A stretch of 64,000 bases of DNA, from NCBI RefSeq assembly GCF_040801915.1, contig NZ_JBFMIA010000003.1, forward strand, positions 279,619 through 343,618, in the 5' to 3' direction. Under the pieces are notes generated by a model. The model saw only the letters and a list, made by a program, of their open reading frames with translations. It was not told the DNA's origin and made no database searches. This document shows, piece by piece, positions 1 to 7,959 of the stretch. A program made the translations under genes and the position numbers. Numbering within the stretch: position 1 is the first letter of the stretch; every line of letters begins with the position of its first letter. This DNA comes from Jeotgalibacillus marinus (GTDB taxonomy: Bacteria; Bacillota; Bacilli; Bacillales; Jeotgalibacillaceae).

Positions 1-151
1 GGTCATTTGAATCCATCGCACGTTCTTCTACATGCTCATTTGAACGGAAGATACCAGATTGCTTAAGTAACTGGTCAACCAATGTCGTTTTTCCATGGTC
101 AACGTGAGCGATGATTGCAATATTGCGTAGATCCTGTCTTAACTTTGTCAT
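1..151 (-). CDS. typA: TypA/BipA ribosome-associated GTPase, N-terminal part only
   Basis: This is the first 50 codons of a translational GTPase, running off the left edge of the window. The reading begins MTKLRQDLRNIAIIAHVDHG and contains the P-loop variant AHVDHGKTT at about residues 15-23, followed by a switch-I-like segment, which is typical of TypA/BipA. TypA binds the ribosome and supports growth under stress and in the cold. The ATG is preceded by AGGAGTG at good spacing. Its divergent neighbour is ylaF, the same arrangement as ylaG(typA)-ylaF in B. subtilis. The family call is secure; only the N-terminus can be judged. Confidence 0.93.
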   Translation of the reverse strand, partial: MTKLRQDLRNIAIIAHVDHGKTTLVDQLLKQSGIFRSNEHVEERAMDSND

Positions 152-260
152 TATTTCACTCCTGAATGCTTTTTTAAGCCTTATTAACTGTATTATTATA
201 TCACATAAGGTAGAAATACAAAAACGAATTATGTAAAATAGGCGTAAGGAGGTTGTTTAC

Positions 261-449
261 GTGAAAAATGGAAACGGTATCTTTATTCTTTATGCATTTG
301 CGGCAGTCCTTGCAATGACTGGTGTTGGAATAGCAGTTGGAGAACGAAATTTGGCAGGAATTTTTCTTTCAATCATCGTGTTAATCGCTGTATTCGGTAT
401 GGGATTTAAAACAAAAAAGAAATTTAGAGAAGCACAACAATCACAATGA
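261..449 (+). CDS. ylaF: YlaF-family small membrane protein (DUF5325)
   Basis: A 62-residue protein with a GTG start behind AAGGAGG. It has two hydrophobic segments (about residues 7-24 and 29-47) joined by a short polar turn, then a basic, cytosolic-looking tail (KTKKKFREAQQSQ). Size, topology and position beside typA match the YlaF family of Bacillaceae, whose function is not known. It is transcribed divergently from typA and ends at a bidirectional hairpin shared with suhB. The family assignment rests on synteny plus general sequence character. Confidence 0.8.
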   Translation: MKNGNGIFILYAFAAVLAMTGVGIAVGERNLAGIFLSIIVLIAVFGMGFKTKKKFREAQQSQ

Positions 450-455
450 TGAACG

Positions 456-495
456 AAAAATGCCGAACCCTGATTGACTAAGGTTCGGCATTTTT
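456..495. terminator. Bidirectional terminator between ylaF and suhB
   Basis: A 14-bp inverted repeat (AAAAATGCCGAACC and its complement) with a 12-nt loop, flanked by A and T runs. It lies between the convergent ylaF and suhB genes and would work in both directions. Confidence 0.85.
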
Positions 496-497
496 CA

Positions 498-1307
498 TTA
501 TGATTTTGGTAACTTTTCTTTTAAATAGTGTTCATAAATTATTTTATGGACTGCTGGATTCCCAGCGAAAACGGACGCTTTAGACAATAATGTGTGTGGT
601 TGATTAAATAAATCTGTCACGATCCCTCCGACTTCTTCGATAATGACCTTTCCTCCAGCGATGTCCCATGGTGATAATCTCATCGTCAAATAACCATCGA
701 TACGACCAGTAGCAATATAAGCCATTTCAAGAGCAGCAGAACCATATGACCTCGTTCCTCTCACCTTATGTACAAGTGGACCAAACACCTCATATGGCAC
801 CCGATCATGAGGTGTGACCCATGTTGTATTTAGTGCAAGTATCGATTCTTCTAACTTAACGTCTTTGAGCATCTCTAGTTTGGAGTTATTTAAATAAGCC
901 CCATGCCCTTTATGTGCATGATAGAGCTCATCTAATACAACATCATATATGTACCCTAACATCCCTACACCATCTTCATAAATGCCAACTGAAATGGCAA
1001 AATTTCGCTGCTGATGGACAAAATTCATCGTACCATCAATTGGGTCAACAATCCAAACAACGCCATCCATCGACGTAAGTTGATCACCGTACCCTTCCTC
1101 ACCCATAATATGGTGAGATGAATCAAATGCATTAATTTTTTCTACAAAAAACTTCTCAATTTCTTTATCCATATTTGTTACAAGATCATTCGCATCACTT
1201 TTCGTTTCAATTTGAAGCTTGTTTCTAAACGAATGACGAATGGTTTCTCCTGCACGATCAATCAGATTTTTTGCGAATAGATCAATTTCTTGCCAATTGG
1301 TCGTCAT
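498..1307 (-). CDS. suhB: Inositol monophosphatase family protein
   Basis: A 269-residue metal-dependent phosphatase. It has the family signatures in order: a GEEG metal-ligand motif near residue 70, the core WIVDPIDGTMNF motif near 85-96, and the C-terminal SPWDIAGG motif near 212-219. These acidic residues bind Mg2+ and hydrolyse inositol-1-phosphate or related phosphomonoesters such as fructose bisphosphate or NADP. The ATG follows AGGAGG at 7 nt spacing. It corresponds to B. subtilis yktC/suhB in the same neighbourhood. The in vivo substrate cannot be told from sequence. Confidence 0.92.
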   Translation of the reverse strand: MTTNWQEIDLFAKNLIDRAGETIRHSFRNKLQIETKSDANDLVTNMDKEIEKFFVEKINAFDSSHHIMGEEGYGDQLTSMDGVVWIVDPIDGTMNFVHQQRNFAISVGIYEDGVGMLGYIYDVVLDELYHAHKGHGAYLNNSKLEMLKDVKLEESILALNTTWVTPHDRVPYEVFGPLVHKVRGTRSYGSAALEMAYIATGRIDGYLTMRLSPWDIAGGKVIIEEVGGIVTDLFNQPHTLLSKASVFAGNPAVHKIIYEHYLKEKLPKS

Positions 1308-1393
1308 AGGTGTGCCTCCTGGTTAGTAATGTTCTATCTTCAAGACTAGATGAATAATTTAAATGAGGCAAGAAATTCACACCATAAAACACA

Positions 1394-1428
1394 AAGACGA
1401 ATGCTCTGGGCATCAGGGCATCCGTCTT
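1394..1428 (-). terminator. Probable terminator downstream of the ykzI-like gene
   Basis: An imperfect 11-bp inverted repeat (AAGACGAATGC paired with GCATCCGTCTT, one mismatch). On the minus strand it is followed by a T-rich run. It lies between the 65-residue gene and suhB, so suhB is probably expressed mainly from its own promoter or by readthrough. Confidence 0.55.
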
Positions 1429-1472
1429 AACTTTGTGTGAAAATGTCATTCATGATTATCGCTCCTCTTGAG

Positions 1473-1670
1473 TCAAGGACCATCTGTTAGGCTAAGGAGC
1501 TCTTGCCGAATCATACCTAGTTTTTCTTTTGAAGCAGTAATTATGTTCGTATTTTGTTCTTCTAATGCCTCAAACAAAACAGCTAACTCATAATCCAACT
1601 CCATACGTAGAACAGCCATACGTTCAGTTTTTAGATCTCTTTTTCTAGTAACTTGGATGACCTGTTTCAT
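1473..1670 (-). CDS. Small conserved protein, YkzI-like by position
   Basis: A 65-residue, highly charged, probably helical protein with no membrane segment. It is basic at the N-terminus (KQVIQVTRKRDLKTER), then acidic and leucine-rich. B. subtilis has the short gene ykzI at exactly this place between suhB and yktB, and the length agrees. No function is known. The ATG is preceded by a GGGTGCAAGGAC segment, a weak but usable ribosome binding site. The orthology is inferred from synteny, not from recognised motifs. Confidence 0.6.
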   Translation of the reverse strand: MKQVIQVTRKRDLKTERMAVLRMELDYELAVLFEALEEQNTNIITASKEKLGMIRQELLSLTDGP

Positions 1671-1936
1671 GTCCTTGCACCCCTTCCAGCTTAACCGTTT
1701 TGACGGTTTATTTGTTGTTCGACGGATATTTTTATAATTCCATTCTATGCAAAACTTAATGTTTTATTCACCTATAAGAATTATGCTACAATAGTACAAA
1801 CGTTAAGTCTTGTAAGGAAAGGAATTATCTTTTCTTAATGGTATTATCCCCACTTTTACTTTAATTCAAACGAATAGAAAGATTTTTTTGACCGATTTGT
1901 AAGATTATCTACTGAATTAGAAGGAGAGATGATTAG

Positions 1937-2572
1937 ATGTCAACAGGATTTAGGCAAAGAGATTTTGATGTGTTCAAAATCGAGGGTTTGGATGGACGTA
2001 TGGAAGCAATTCAAAAGAAAATTCAACCTAAATTTTCAAGCTTAGGAGAGGAACTAGTCCCTTTTCTTGAAAATCAACTCGAGCAAGAGATGTATCTACA
2101 TATTGCAAGACATGCGCGCCGTACAGTAAACCCGCCAAATGATACTTGGATGGCTATTTCATCAAGTAAAAGAGGATATAAAAAGTTGCCTCATTTTCAA
2201 GTTGGTCTATGGGATGATCATCTATTCATCTGGCTTGCATTTATTTATGAACTTCCAGAAAAAGAAAAGATCGCTCAGTCATTTATTGAAAATTTTGATG
2301 GCGTAATTGCTACAATTCCTCAAGATGGTTGGATTTCATCTGACCATATGAAAAAAGAAGGTAAAAAAGTTAGCACGATGAATGAAGAAGACTTTCTCCA
2401 CGTTCTTGAACGTTTTCAAAACGTAAAAAAAGCGGAGCTACTTATCGGTAAACGATTGTTTCCGAGTGATAACATAGTGATGGATCAACAGGCATTGATT
2501 GTTGAAATAAAGTCAACTTATAAAAAATTGCTTCCATTGTATCGTCAGTCAGTTTTAGCACAAAATAAATAA
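1937..2572 (+). CDS. yktB: YktB, UPF0637 (DUF1054) protein
   Basis: A 211-residue soluble protein matching the length and overall pattern of the YktB/DUF1054 family. It has an N-terminal F...DFDVFKIEGLDGRM-like segment, a central GPKRG-equivalent stretch (SSKRGYKKLPHFQVGLWDDHLFIWL) and a mixed alpha/beta C-terminus. A structure exists for the family but no biochemical role is established. It has a strong AGGAGAG site before the ATG. It is convergent with yktA and ends inside a shared palindromic terminator, as in B. subtilis order. Confidence 0.88.
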   Translation: MSTGFRQRDFDVFKIEGLDGRMEAIQKKIQPKFSSLGEELVPFLENQLEQEMYLHIARHARRTVNPPNDTWMAISSSKRGYKKLPHFQVGLWDDHLFIWLAFIYELPEKEKIAQSFIENFDGVIATIPQDGWISSDHMKKEGKKVSTMNEEDFLHVLERFQNVKKAELLIGKRLFPSDNIVMDQQALIVEIKSTYKKLLPLYRQSVLAQNK

Positions 2573-2610
2573 AGAGTAGGTCGAGTACTCGACCTACTCT
2601 TTATTTATTT
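2563..2610. terminator. Perfect 48-bp palindromic terminator shared by yktB and yktA
   Basis: Two perfectly complementary 24-nt arms meet at 2586/2587 with no spacer. The core GAGTAGGTCGAGT is flanked by an A/T run on each side. The stop codons of yktB (2570-2572) and yktA (2605-2607) both lie inside the stem, so it is a bidirectional terminator used by two convergent genes. Confidence 0.9.
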
Positions 2611-2877
2611 CATTGATAAACGTTCATTTGTTTCCTTACTTTTTGCTTTTTTAACAACTTGGTACGTTGATAAACCACTCACATCTTGAAATTCCCTATC
2701 GATCGTCTTTTCTTCAGATTTGCTTGGTACAATTTCTTTATACCTCTTATACACAGCCATAAATTCTTCACGGGGAACGCTTTTTTCGTAAGCACGTTCA
2801 ACTATATCAAAGAATTTCATAACGTCTATGGTTTCTTCAGTAGACCAATCAATTGAGATTGGATATTGATATTCCAT
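2605..2877 (-). CDS. yktA: YktA, UPF0223 protein
   Basis: A 90-residue soluble protein of the UPF0223 family, recognised from the MEYQYPISIDWSTEE start, the central FFDIVERAYEK helix and a GLSTYQVVKKAK C-terminal segment. I chose the ATG at 2877 over the in-frame ATG at 2895. AGGTGA lies at correct spacing before the inner ATG and would itself be coding if the outer start were used, while the outer one has no ribosome binding site. Function is unknown. It is convergent with yktB and divergent from speA. Confidence 0.88.
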   Translation of the reverse strand: MEYQYPISIDWSTEETIDVMKFFDIVERAYEKSVPREEFMAVYKRYKEIVPSKSEEKTIDREFQDVSGLSTYQVVKKAKSKETNERLSMK

Positions 2878-3092
2878 TTTTTTCACCTGCTTCATTCAGA
2901 ATCATCTTTATTGTATCGAACATCCTAACAAGAATAAACACTGCATATGTTAAAGTATTTGTTTTTCGATTCATTTCGATTCATTTCAGTTACAGGTCGC
3001 TTTTTTCGTTTTCTTTCGACTGCTAAAATGCTATAATTCTTCTGTTATCGTCCTTTAACAGGATGAAAAATCACTTAATGAGGTGAAAGGGA

Positions 3093-4619
3093 TTGTCACA
3101 GACACCATCTAATTCCGTGACGGTTGATACCCATCTGTCTTCACGACAATGGAAACAAAAAGACACACCGTTATTTACTGGTTTAAAAAATCATAGCTCC
3201 AAAAATCCTGTTCAATTTCATATACCTGGTCATAAAAAAGGTACTGGCATGGACCCCGAGTTTAGAGAATTTATTGGAGATAATGTTCTATCGATTGATT
3301 TAATCAATATCGCTCCACTTGATGATCTTCATCAGCCAAAAAGCCTGATTAAATTTGCACAAGACCTTGCTGCAAAAGCATTTGGAGCTGATTTTACATT
3401 TTTCTCTGTTCAAGGTACAAGTGGTGCAATTATGACAATGGTTATGAGTGTTTGTGGACCTGGAGATAAAATTATCGTTCCAAGAAATGTTCATAAATCC
3501 GTTATGTCCGCAATTGTATTTTGCGGAGCCATACCAATCTTTGTTCATCCAGAGGTAGATAGTGATTTAGGAATTTCTCATGGAATTACTCCTGATTCCG
3601 TATCCAATGCGTTGGCGCAACATCCTGAGGCCAAAGGGGTGTTAGTCATCAATCCAACATACTTTGGTGTCGCTGCAGATTTACGTAGCATTGTAGAAAT
3701 TGCACATTCACACCATGTACCCGTATTAGTTGATGAAGCACATGGGGTTCATATTCATTTTCATGAGTTATTACCAATTTCAGCAATGCAAGCAGGCGCA
3801 GATATGGCAGCAACAAGTGTTCATAAACTAGGTAGTTCAATGACTCAAAGCTCCATTTTAAATATGAGAGAAGGCCTCGTGTCAGCGAAAAGAGTGCAGA
3901 CTATTTTAAGTATGTTAACAACTACGTCAACATCTTATCCACTCTTAGCTTCACTTGATGTTGCGAGAAAGAGGTTAGCCACTGAGGGAAGAGCATTGAT
4001 TGAAAGTACGATCCAGTTAGCTGAGCATATACGATCTGAAATCAAAAAAATCGATCAGTTAACATGTATCGGTGACGAGATTTTAGGTACTAAAGCTACT
4101 TTTGACTTTGATCCAACAAAAATCATTATTTCAGTAAAAGATCTTGGAATCACTGGTTATCAAGCTGAAAAATGGCTTCGTGAACAGTACGATATTGAAG
4201 TTGAGTTATCAGATCTTTATAATATTCTTTGCATCATTACACCTGGTGATACAATGCAAGAAGCAACCATCTTAATCGAGGCGATGAATGCTTTATCACA
4301 AAAATATAAACATGATGATGACTTATCGGTAACAAACGTTATGCTACCATCTATTCCACGTTTAGCAATGACACCACGAGATGCTTTTTATGCTGAAACC
4401 GAAGTTTTACCGGTCGCCGAAACAGTTGGTCGAGTATGCGCAGAATTTATTATGGTTTATCCTCCTGGTATACCCATCTTTATTCCAGGAGAAATTATTA
4501 CAGAAGAAAACCTAACATACATTAAAGAAAACATTGAAGCGGGCTTACCTGTCCAAGGCCCAGAGGACGAATCTCTTCAGCTCTTACGAGTAATAAAAGA
4601 GCATCGGGCAATTAAATAA
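3093..4619 (+). CDS. speA: Arginine decarboxylase (Orn/Lys/Arg decarboxylase family)
   Basis: A 508-residue PLP enzyme of fold type I. Residues 42-50 give FHIPGHKKG, the family's N-terminal signature. The PLP-binding lysine is in TSVHKLGSS near residue 245, after the VDEAHG motif near 216. The C-terminal domain carries YPPGIPIFIPGE. It most likely makes agmatine, the first step of polyamine synthesis in Bacillus. Start is TTG behind AGGTG at 7 nt; ATG alternatives would cut conserved sequence. Position between yktA and pdhD matches B. subtilis speA, though the slp gene found there is missing here. Confidence 0.92.
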   Translation: MSQTPSNSVTVDTHLSSRQWKQKDTPLFTGLKNHSSKNPVQFHIPGHKKGTGMDPEFREFIGDNVLSIDLINIAPLDDLHQPKSLIKFAQDLAAKAFGADFTFFSVQGTSGAIMTMVMSVCGPGDKIIVPRNVHKSVMSAIVFCGAIPIFVHPEVDSDLGISHGITPDSVSNALAQHPEAKGVLVINPTYFGVAADLRSIVEIAHSHHVPVLVDEAHGVHIHFHELLPISAMQAGADMAATSVHKLGSSMTQSSILNMREGLVSAKRVQTILSMLTTTSTSYPLLASLDVARKRLATEGRALIESTIQLAEHIRSEIKKIDQLTCIGDEILGTKATFDFDPTKIIISVKDLGITGYQAEKWLREQYDIEVELSDLYNILCIITPGDTMQEATILIEAMNALSQKYKHDDDLSVTNVMLPSIPRLAMTPRDAFYAETEVLPVAETVGRVCAEFIMVYPPGIPIFIPGEIITEENLTYIKENIEAGLPVQGPEDESLQLLRVIKEHRAIK

Positions 4620-4635
4620 AATCTCCCTTTAAAAG

Positions 4636-4670
4636 ATGAAAAAGAGGACACTAGATGGCCTCTTTTTCAT
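4636..4670 (+). terminator. speA terminator
   Basis: A perfect 12-bp stem (ATGAAAAAGAGG with CCTCTTTTTCAT) and an 11-nt loop, starting 16 bases after the speA stop. The descending arm is T-rich. Confidence 0.8.
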
Positions 4671-4813
4671 TCCGTATTTATTCATGACGATCATTTCGTT
4701 GATCTACAAAACCGTAACTACTTACTCCCATCCCCACATGTTTGTAAGCGCTTCCGTAACTATCATATACCATACTAGTTATTATTTCAATAACTTTATT
4801 AGATTATGTAGTG

Positions 4814-4930
4814 TTAGACCGAAATATCTTTAATTAGTGTAGGATCAACAATTTCATAGCCTTTATCACATAATCCATTGACGATATTGGGCAATGCTTC
4901 ATTCGTCCATGTGTGGTCAAACAAGTATTT
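4814..4930 (-). pseudogene. Relic of a polysaccharide deacetylase C-terminus
   Basis: Reading the minus strand gives 38 codons ending at a stop at 4814-4816. They include FDHTWTNEALPNIVNGLCDKG followed by YEIVDP, which resembles the C-terminal end of NodB-type polysaccharide deacetylases, where a HD-type segment is followed by ..ALP.II..L..KGY.fV.P. In frame, an upstream stop lies only about five codons before the fragment, and no NodB catalytic core is present. It is therefore a remnant of a deleted gene. The family assignment is from pattern memory only. Confidence 0.5.
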
Positions 4931-5098
4931 TAAACACCACGTTAATTATAGTTATTGAGATGGATTTGTGAAAGAAGATTTCGATCAAACACAAAAGATT
5001 AACGGTATTTCTTAGTTCAATTACTTCACACTAATTTAGCAGACTGCTATCGTGAAGAAATAGTCCAACCTATGATGCGCTTTCAAGACAAAATAATA

Positions 5099-5124
5099 AG
5101 CCCCTGGATACTAATCCAGGGGCT
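5099..5124 (-). terminator. Terminator of the pdhABCD operon
   Basis: An 11-bp stem AGCCCCTGGAT/ATCCAGGGGCT with a 4-nt loop. On the minus strand it is followed by TATTATTTT. It lies 15 bases after the pdhD stop. Confidence 0.85.
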
Positions 5125-5139
5125 ATATTACGTTACATT

Positions 5140-6549
5140 TTATTTTACGATATGAATAGGTGTTCCAAGGGCCACTTCTGCAGCTTCCATTGAAATTTCT
5201 CCAAGTGTTGGGTGAGCGTGAATGGTCATTGCCACATCTTCAGCTGTCATTCCAGCTTCGATTGCAAGACCAAGCTCTGCAACGATATCAGATGCTCCAT
5301 TACCAGCAATTTGAGCACCGATAATTAAACCATCTTCTTTGCGTGTAACGATTTTCACAAAACCTTCTGTTTGATTAAGCGCTAACGCACGACCGTTTGC
5401 AGCAAATGGGAATTTAGCAGCAATTACTTCAATACCTTCTTCTTTTGCTTGAGCCTCACTGTAACCGACTGTTGCAAGCTCAGGATCTGTGAAACAAACA
5501 GCAGGAATTGCCATGTAATCTACTTCTGATTTTTCACCACTGATTACTTCAGCAGCTACTTTACCTTCATAAGAAGCTTTGTGTGCTAGTGGTGGGCCAT
5601 CAACAATGTCACCGATCGCATAAATATTACTTACACTTGTACGGCACTGTTTGTCTGTTTTAATAACGCCACGGTCAGACATTTCAATACCAACTTGCTC
5701 TAGTCCGATTTCATCCGTGTTTGGTCGGCGACCTACTGTTACAAGAACATATTCCGCTTCAACCTTCACTTCTTCGCCTTTTGCTTCATATGAAACCGTT
5801 ACACTGTCTGCTGATTCTTCAACGCCTTTAGCCATCGCTTTTGTGATCACTGTAACGCCTTTTTTCTTCAGACCTTTTTTCACGATTGAAGTCATTTGCT
5901 TTTCGAATCCACCAAGGATATCGTTTCCACCTTCAAGAATCGTTACTTCAGTTCCCATGTTTGCATACGCACTGCCTAGCTCTGTACCGATATATCCTCC
6001 ACCAATAACAACCATGCTCTTAGGAACTTCTTTAAGTGCAAGAGCACCTGTTGAATCAAGAACACGTTTTGAAAACTTGAATGACGGGATTTCGATTGGT
6101 CTAGAACCAGTTGCTAAAATTGCGTTTTTAAACTTGTATGTTTGTGCAGAGCTATCATCCATCACACGAACGGTTTCGCCATCAACGAAATAAGCTTCTC
6201 CACGAACGATTTCAACTTTATTGCCTTTTAACAGGCTTTCAACGCCGCCTGTTAATTTTTTAACAACGCCAGCTTTCCATTCTTGTGCTTTATCGAAATT
6301 AAGCTTTACATTTTCAGCTACAATTCCCATATCATCAGAATGTTGAGCTTGCTCGTAACGGTGACCAATTGTGATCATTGCTTTAGAAGGGATACAGCCA
6401 ACATTTAAACAAACGCCGCCCATATGCTCTTTTTCAACGATCGTTACTTTTTGTCCAAGTTGTGCAGCACGAATAGCCGCTACATATCCACCAGGACCTG
6501 ATCCTATAACAAGTGTGTCTGTCTCAATAGGGAAATCTCCAACTACCAT
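5140..6549 (-). CDS. pdhD: Dihydrolipoamide dehydrogenase, E3 of pyruvate dehydrogenase
   Basis: A 469-residue FAD/NAD disulfide reductase. The N-terminal FAD loop is GSGPGG (16-21). The redox disulfide is C47/C52 in GGVCLNVGCIPSKA. An NAD-binding VIGGGYIGTELG lies near 183, and the C-terminal active-site HAHPTLGE (H446, E451) is supplied to the partner subunit. It reoxidises dihydrolipoyl groups of E2. It is the last gene of the operon, 4 bases after pdhC, with AACCATGGT-AGT near the ATG. It may also serve the 2-oxoglutarate complex, as is known for Bacillus PdhD. Confidence 0.97.
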   Translation of the reverse strand: MVVGDFPIETDTLVIGSGPGGYVAAIRAAQLGQKVTIVEKEHMGGVCLNVGCIPSKAMITIGHRYEQAQHSDDMGIVAENVKLNFDKAQEWKAGVVKKLTGGVESLLKGNKVEIVRGEAYFVDGETVRVMDDSSAQTYKFKNAILATGSRPIEIPSFKFSKRVLDSTGALALKEVPKSMVVIGGGYIGTELGSAYANMGTEVTILEGGNDILGGFEKQMTSIVKKGLKKKGVTVITKAMAKGVEESADSVTVSYEAKGEEVKVEAEYVLVTVGRRPNTDEIGLEQVGIEMSDRGVIKTDKQCRTSVSNIYAIGDIVDGPPLAHKASYEGKVAAEVISGEKSEVDYMAIPAVCFTDPELATVGYSEAQAKEEGIEVIAAKFPFAANGRALALNQTEGFVKIVTRKEDGLIIGAQIAGNGASDIVAELGLAIEAGMTAEDVAMTIHAHPTLGEISMEAAEVALGTPIHIVK

Positions 6550-6553
6550 GGTT

Positions 6554-7870
6554 TTACGCCTCCATTAGTAAAAGTTCTGGGTCGTTCAGTAAACGTTTAA
6601 TATGATTCATTGCATTTTGTGCTGTAGCACCATCGATCATACGGTGATCAAAGCTCAATGATAATGCTAACACAGGTGCTGCTACAATTTCACCATTTTT
6701 CACTACAGGTTTTTCTGCAATTCGACCAATTCCGAGTATAGCAACCTCAGGGTGGTTGATTACTGGAGTGAACCATTGTCCACCAGCAGAACCAATGTTC
6801 GAAATCGTGCAAGAAGCACCTTTCATTTCATCACCTGAAAGTTTACCATCACGAGCTTTTGCTCCAAGGTTATTGATTTGATCGGAAATAGTGAAAATGG
6901 ATTTACGATCTGCATCTTTCACAACTGGAACAACAAGACCTTTTTCAGTATCGGCAGCAATTCCTATGTTGAAATAGTGTTTTTGAACAATTTCTTGCGT
7001 TGCATCGTCTAGAGATGTATTCAACGCAGGGAATTCGCGAAGTGCCGATACAAGTGCTTTCACTACATATGGTAGGAATGTCAACTTGATATTTTTTGCA
7101 AGTGCCACTTCCTTGAATTTCTTACGGTGAGCAACTAATTTTGTTACATCAATTTCATCCATTAATGTTACGTGAGGAGCTGTTTGCTTTGAGTTTACCA
7201 TTGCTTTCGCTATAGCTTTTCTCATGCCACTCATCTTCTCACGAGTTTCTGGATATTGGCCTTCTGGAACTACTTGTTTCGAAGGTGTTATTTTTTCTTC
7301 TGATTTAGAAGGGATTTCTTTTGGTTCTTCTTGTGCTGGTGAAACTTCTTCAACAGTTGAATCCCCGTTTAGATAAGCAGCTACGTCTTCTTTTGTGACG
7401 CGTCCGTTTTTGCCCGAGCCTGTTACGAAGCGAATGTCTGCATCGTTGTCACGTGCATACTTGCGGACTGAAGGCATAGCAATAATACGACGCTCCGGAT
7501 CTACATCGCCTTGTGGAGTAGAAGCTGATTTTTCAACAGACTCTTCTTTTTCAGCTTCATCTGTTGAGTTGTCTTTTGTTTCTTCTTTTTCGTCGTCGCT
7601 ATCTGAGCCTTTAAACTTCAAGTCTTCATAGCCAGGAGCATCAAATTTGATCAGTGTATCACCTACAACTGCAACCGAACCTTCTTCAACAAGAATGTCT
7701 TCTACGGTACCTGCAACTGGAGAAGGAATTTCAACAACTGCTTTGTCATTTTGCACTTCACATAGCACGTCATCTTCTTCTACTTTATCGCCTTTTTTAA
7801 TGAACCACTTTACAATTTCACCTTCATGAATACCTTCACCAATGTCTGGTAGTTTGAATTCAAATGACAA
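6554..7870 (-). CDS. pdhC: Dihydrolipoyllysine acetyltransferase, E2 of pyruvate dehydrogenase
   Basis: A 438-residue E2 with one lipoyl domain (lipoyl-Lys43 in QNDKAVVEIP), an acidic linker, a peripheral subunit-binding domain (about 130-165, PSVRKYARDNDADIR) and a catalytic acyltransferase domain ending in SFDHRMIDGATAQ (H409, D413). I chose the TTG at 7868-7870: it gives the canonical start fMSFEFKLPDIGEG and has a perfect AGGAGG 9 nt upstream. An in-frame ATG at 7894 would make that Shine-Dalgarno part of the coding region. It forms the core of the 60-mer complex that converts pyruvate to acetyl-CoA. Confidence 0.96.
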   Translation of the reverse strand: MSFEFKLPDIGEGIHEGEIVKWFIKKGDKVEEDDVLCEVQNDKAVVEIPSPVAGTVEDILVEEGSVAVVGDTLIKFDAPGYEDLKFKGSDSDDEKEETKDNSTDEAEKEESVEKSASTPQGDVDPERRIIAMPSVRKYARDNDADIRFVTGSGKNGRVTKEDVAAYLNGDSTVEEVSPAQEEPKEIPSKSEEKITPSKQVVPEGQYPETREKMSGMRKAIAKAMVNSKQTAPHVTLMDEIDVTKLVAHRKKFKEVALAKNIKLTFLPYVVKALVSALREFPALNTSLDDATQEIVQKHYFNIGIAADTEKGLVVPVVKDADRKSIFTISDQINNLGAKARDGKLSGDEMKGASCTISNIGSAGGQWFTPVINHPEVAILGIGRIAEKPVVKNGEIVAAPVLALSLSFDHRMIDGATAQNAMNHIKRLLNDPELLLMEA

Positions 7871-7959
7871 TGGTTTCAACCTCCTAATGATCATTTTTTT
7901 TTTGCATTTAGAAAATGTAAACGGAGAATCGCTTCCCCGTTTTGACTTTGTTTAACTAA

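Larger units (their letters stand above)
4620..5139. other. Gene-free region between speA and pdhD with gene relics
   Basis: About 520 bases hold the speA terminator, a minus-strand relic of a polysaccharide deacetylase (4814-4930) and the pdhD terminator. On the plus strand, 5033-5101 gives an open stretch reading NLADCYREEIVQPMMRFQDK. It looks like protein sequence but is broken by an upstream stop, and I do not recognise it. B. subtilis has slp in this interval; I see no intact equivalent. Confidence 0.5.

Noticed and set aside
2961..2990. Tandem TTCGATTCAT copies before speA
   Set aside because: Only two units of ten bases in AT-rich DNA. Not enough for a meaningful repeat.
3300..3548. 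Antisense frames within speA, pdhB, pdhC and the exporter genes
   Set aside because: They mirror the codon pattern of the genes on the other strand and have no ribosome binding sites.
4739..4754. cre-like TGTAAGCGCTTCCG sequence
   Set aside because: It lies in degenerate DNA with no gene correctly placed downstream and misses two consensus positions.
4636..4833. 65-codon open frame after speA
   Set aside because: It starts inside the speA terminator stem, has no ribosome binding site and its sequence has no protein-like pattern.
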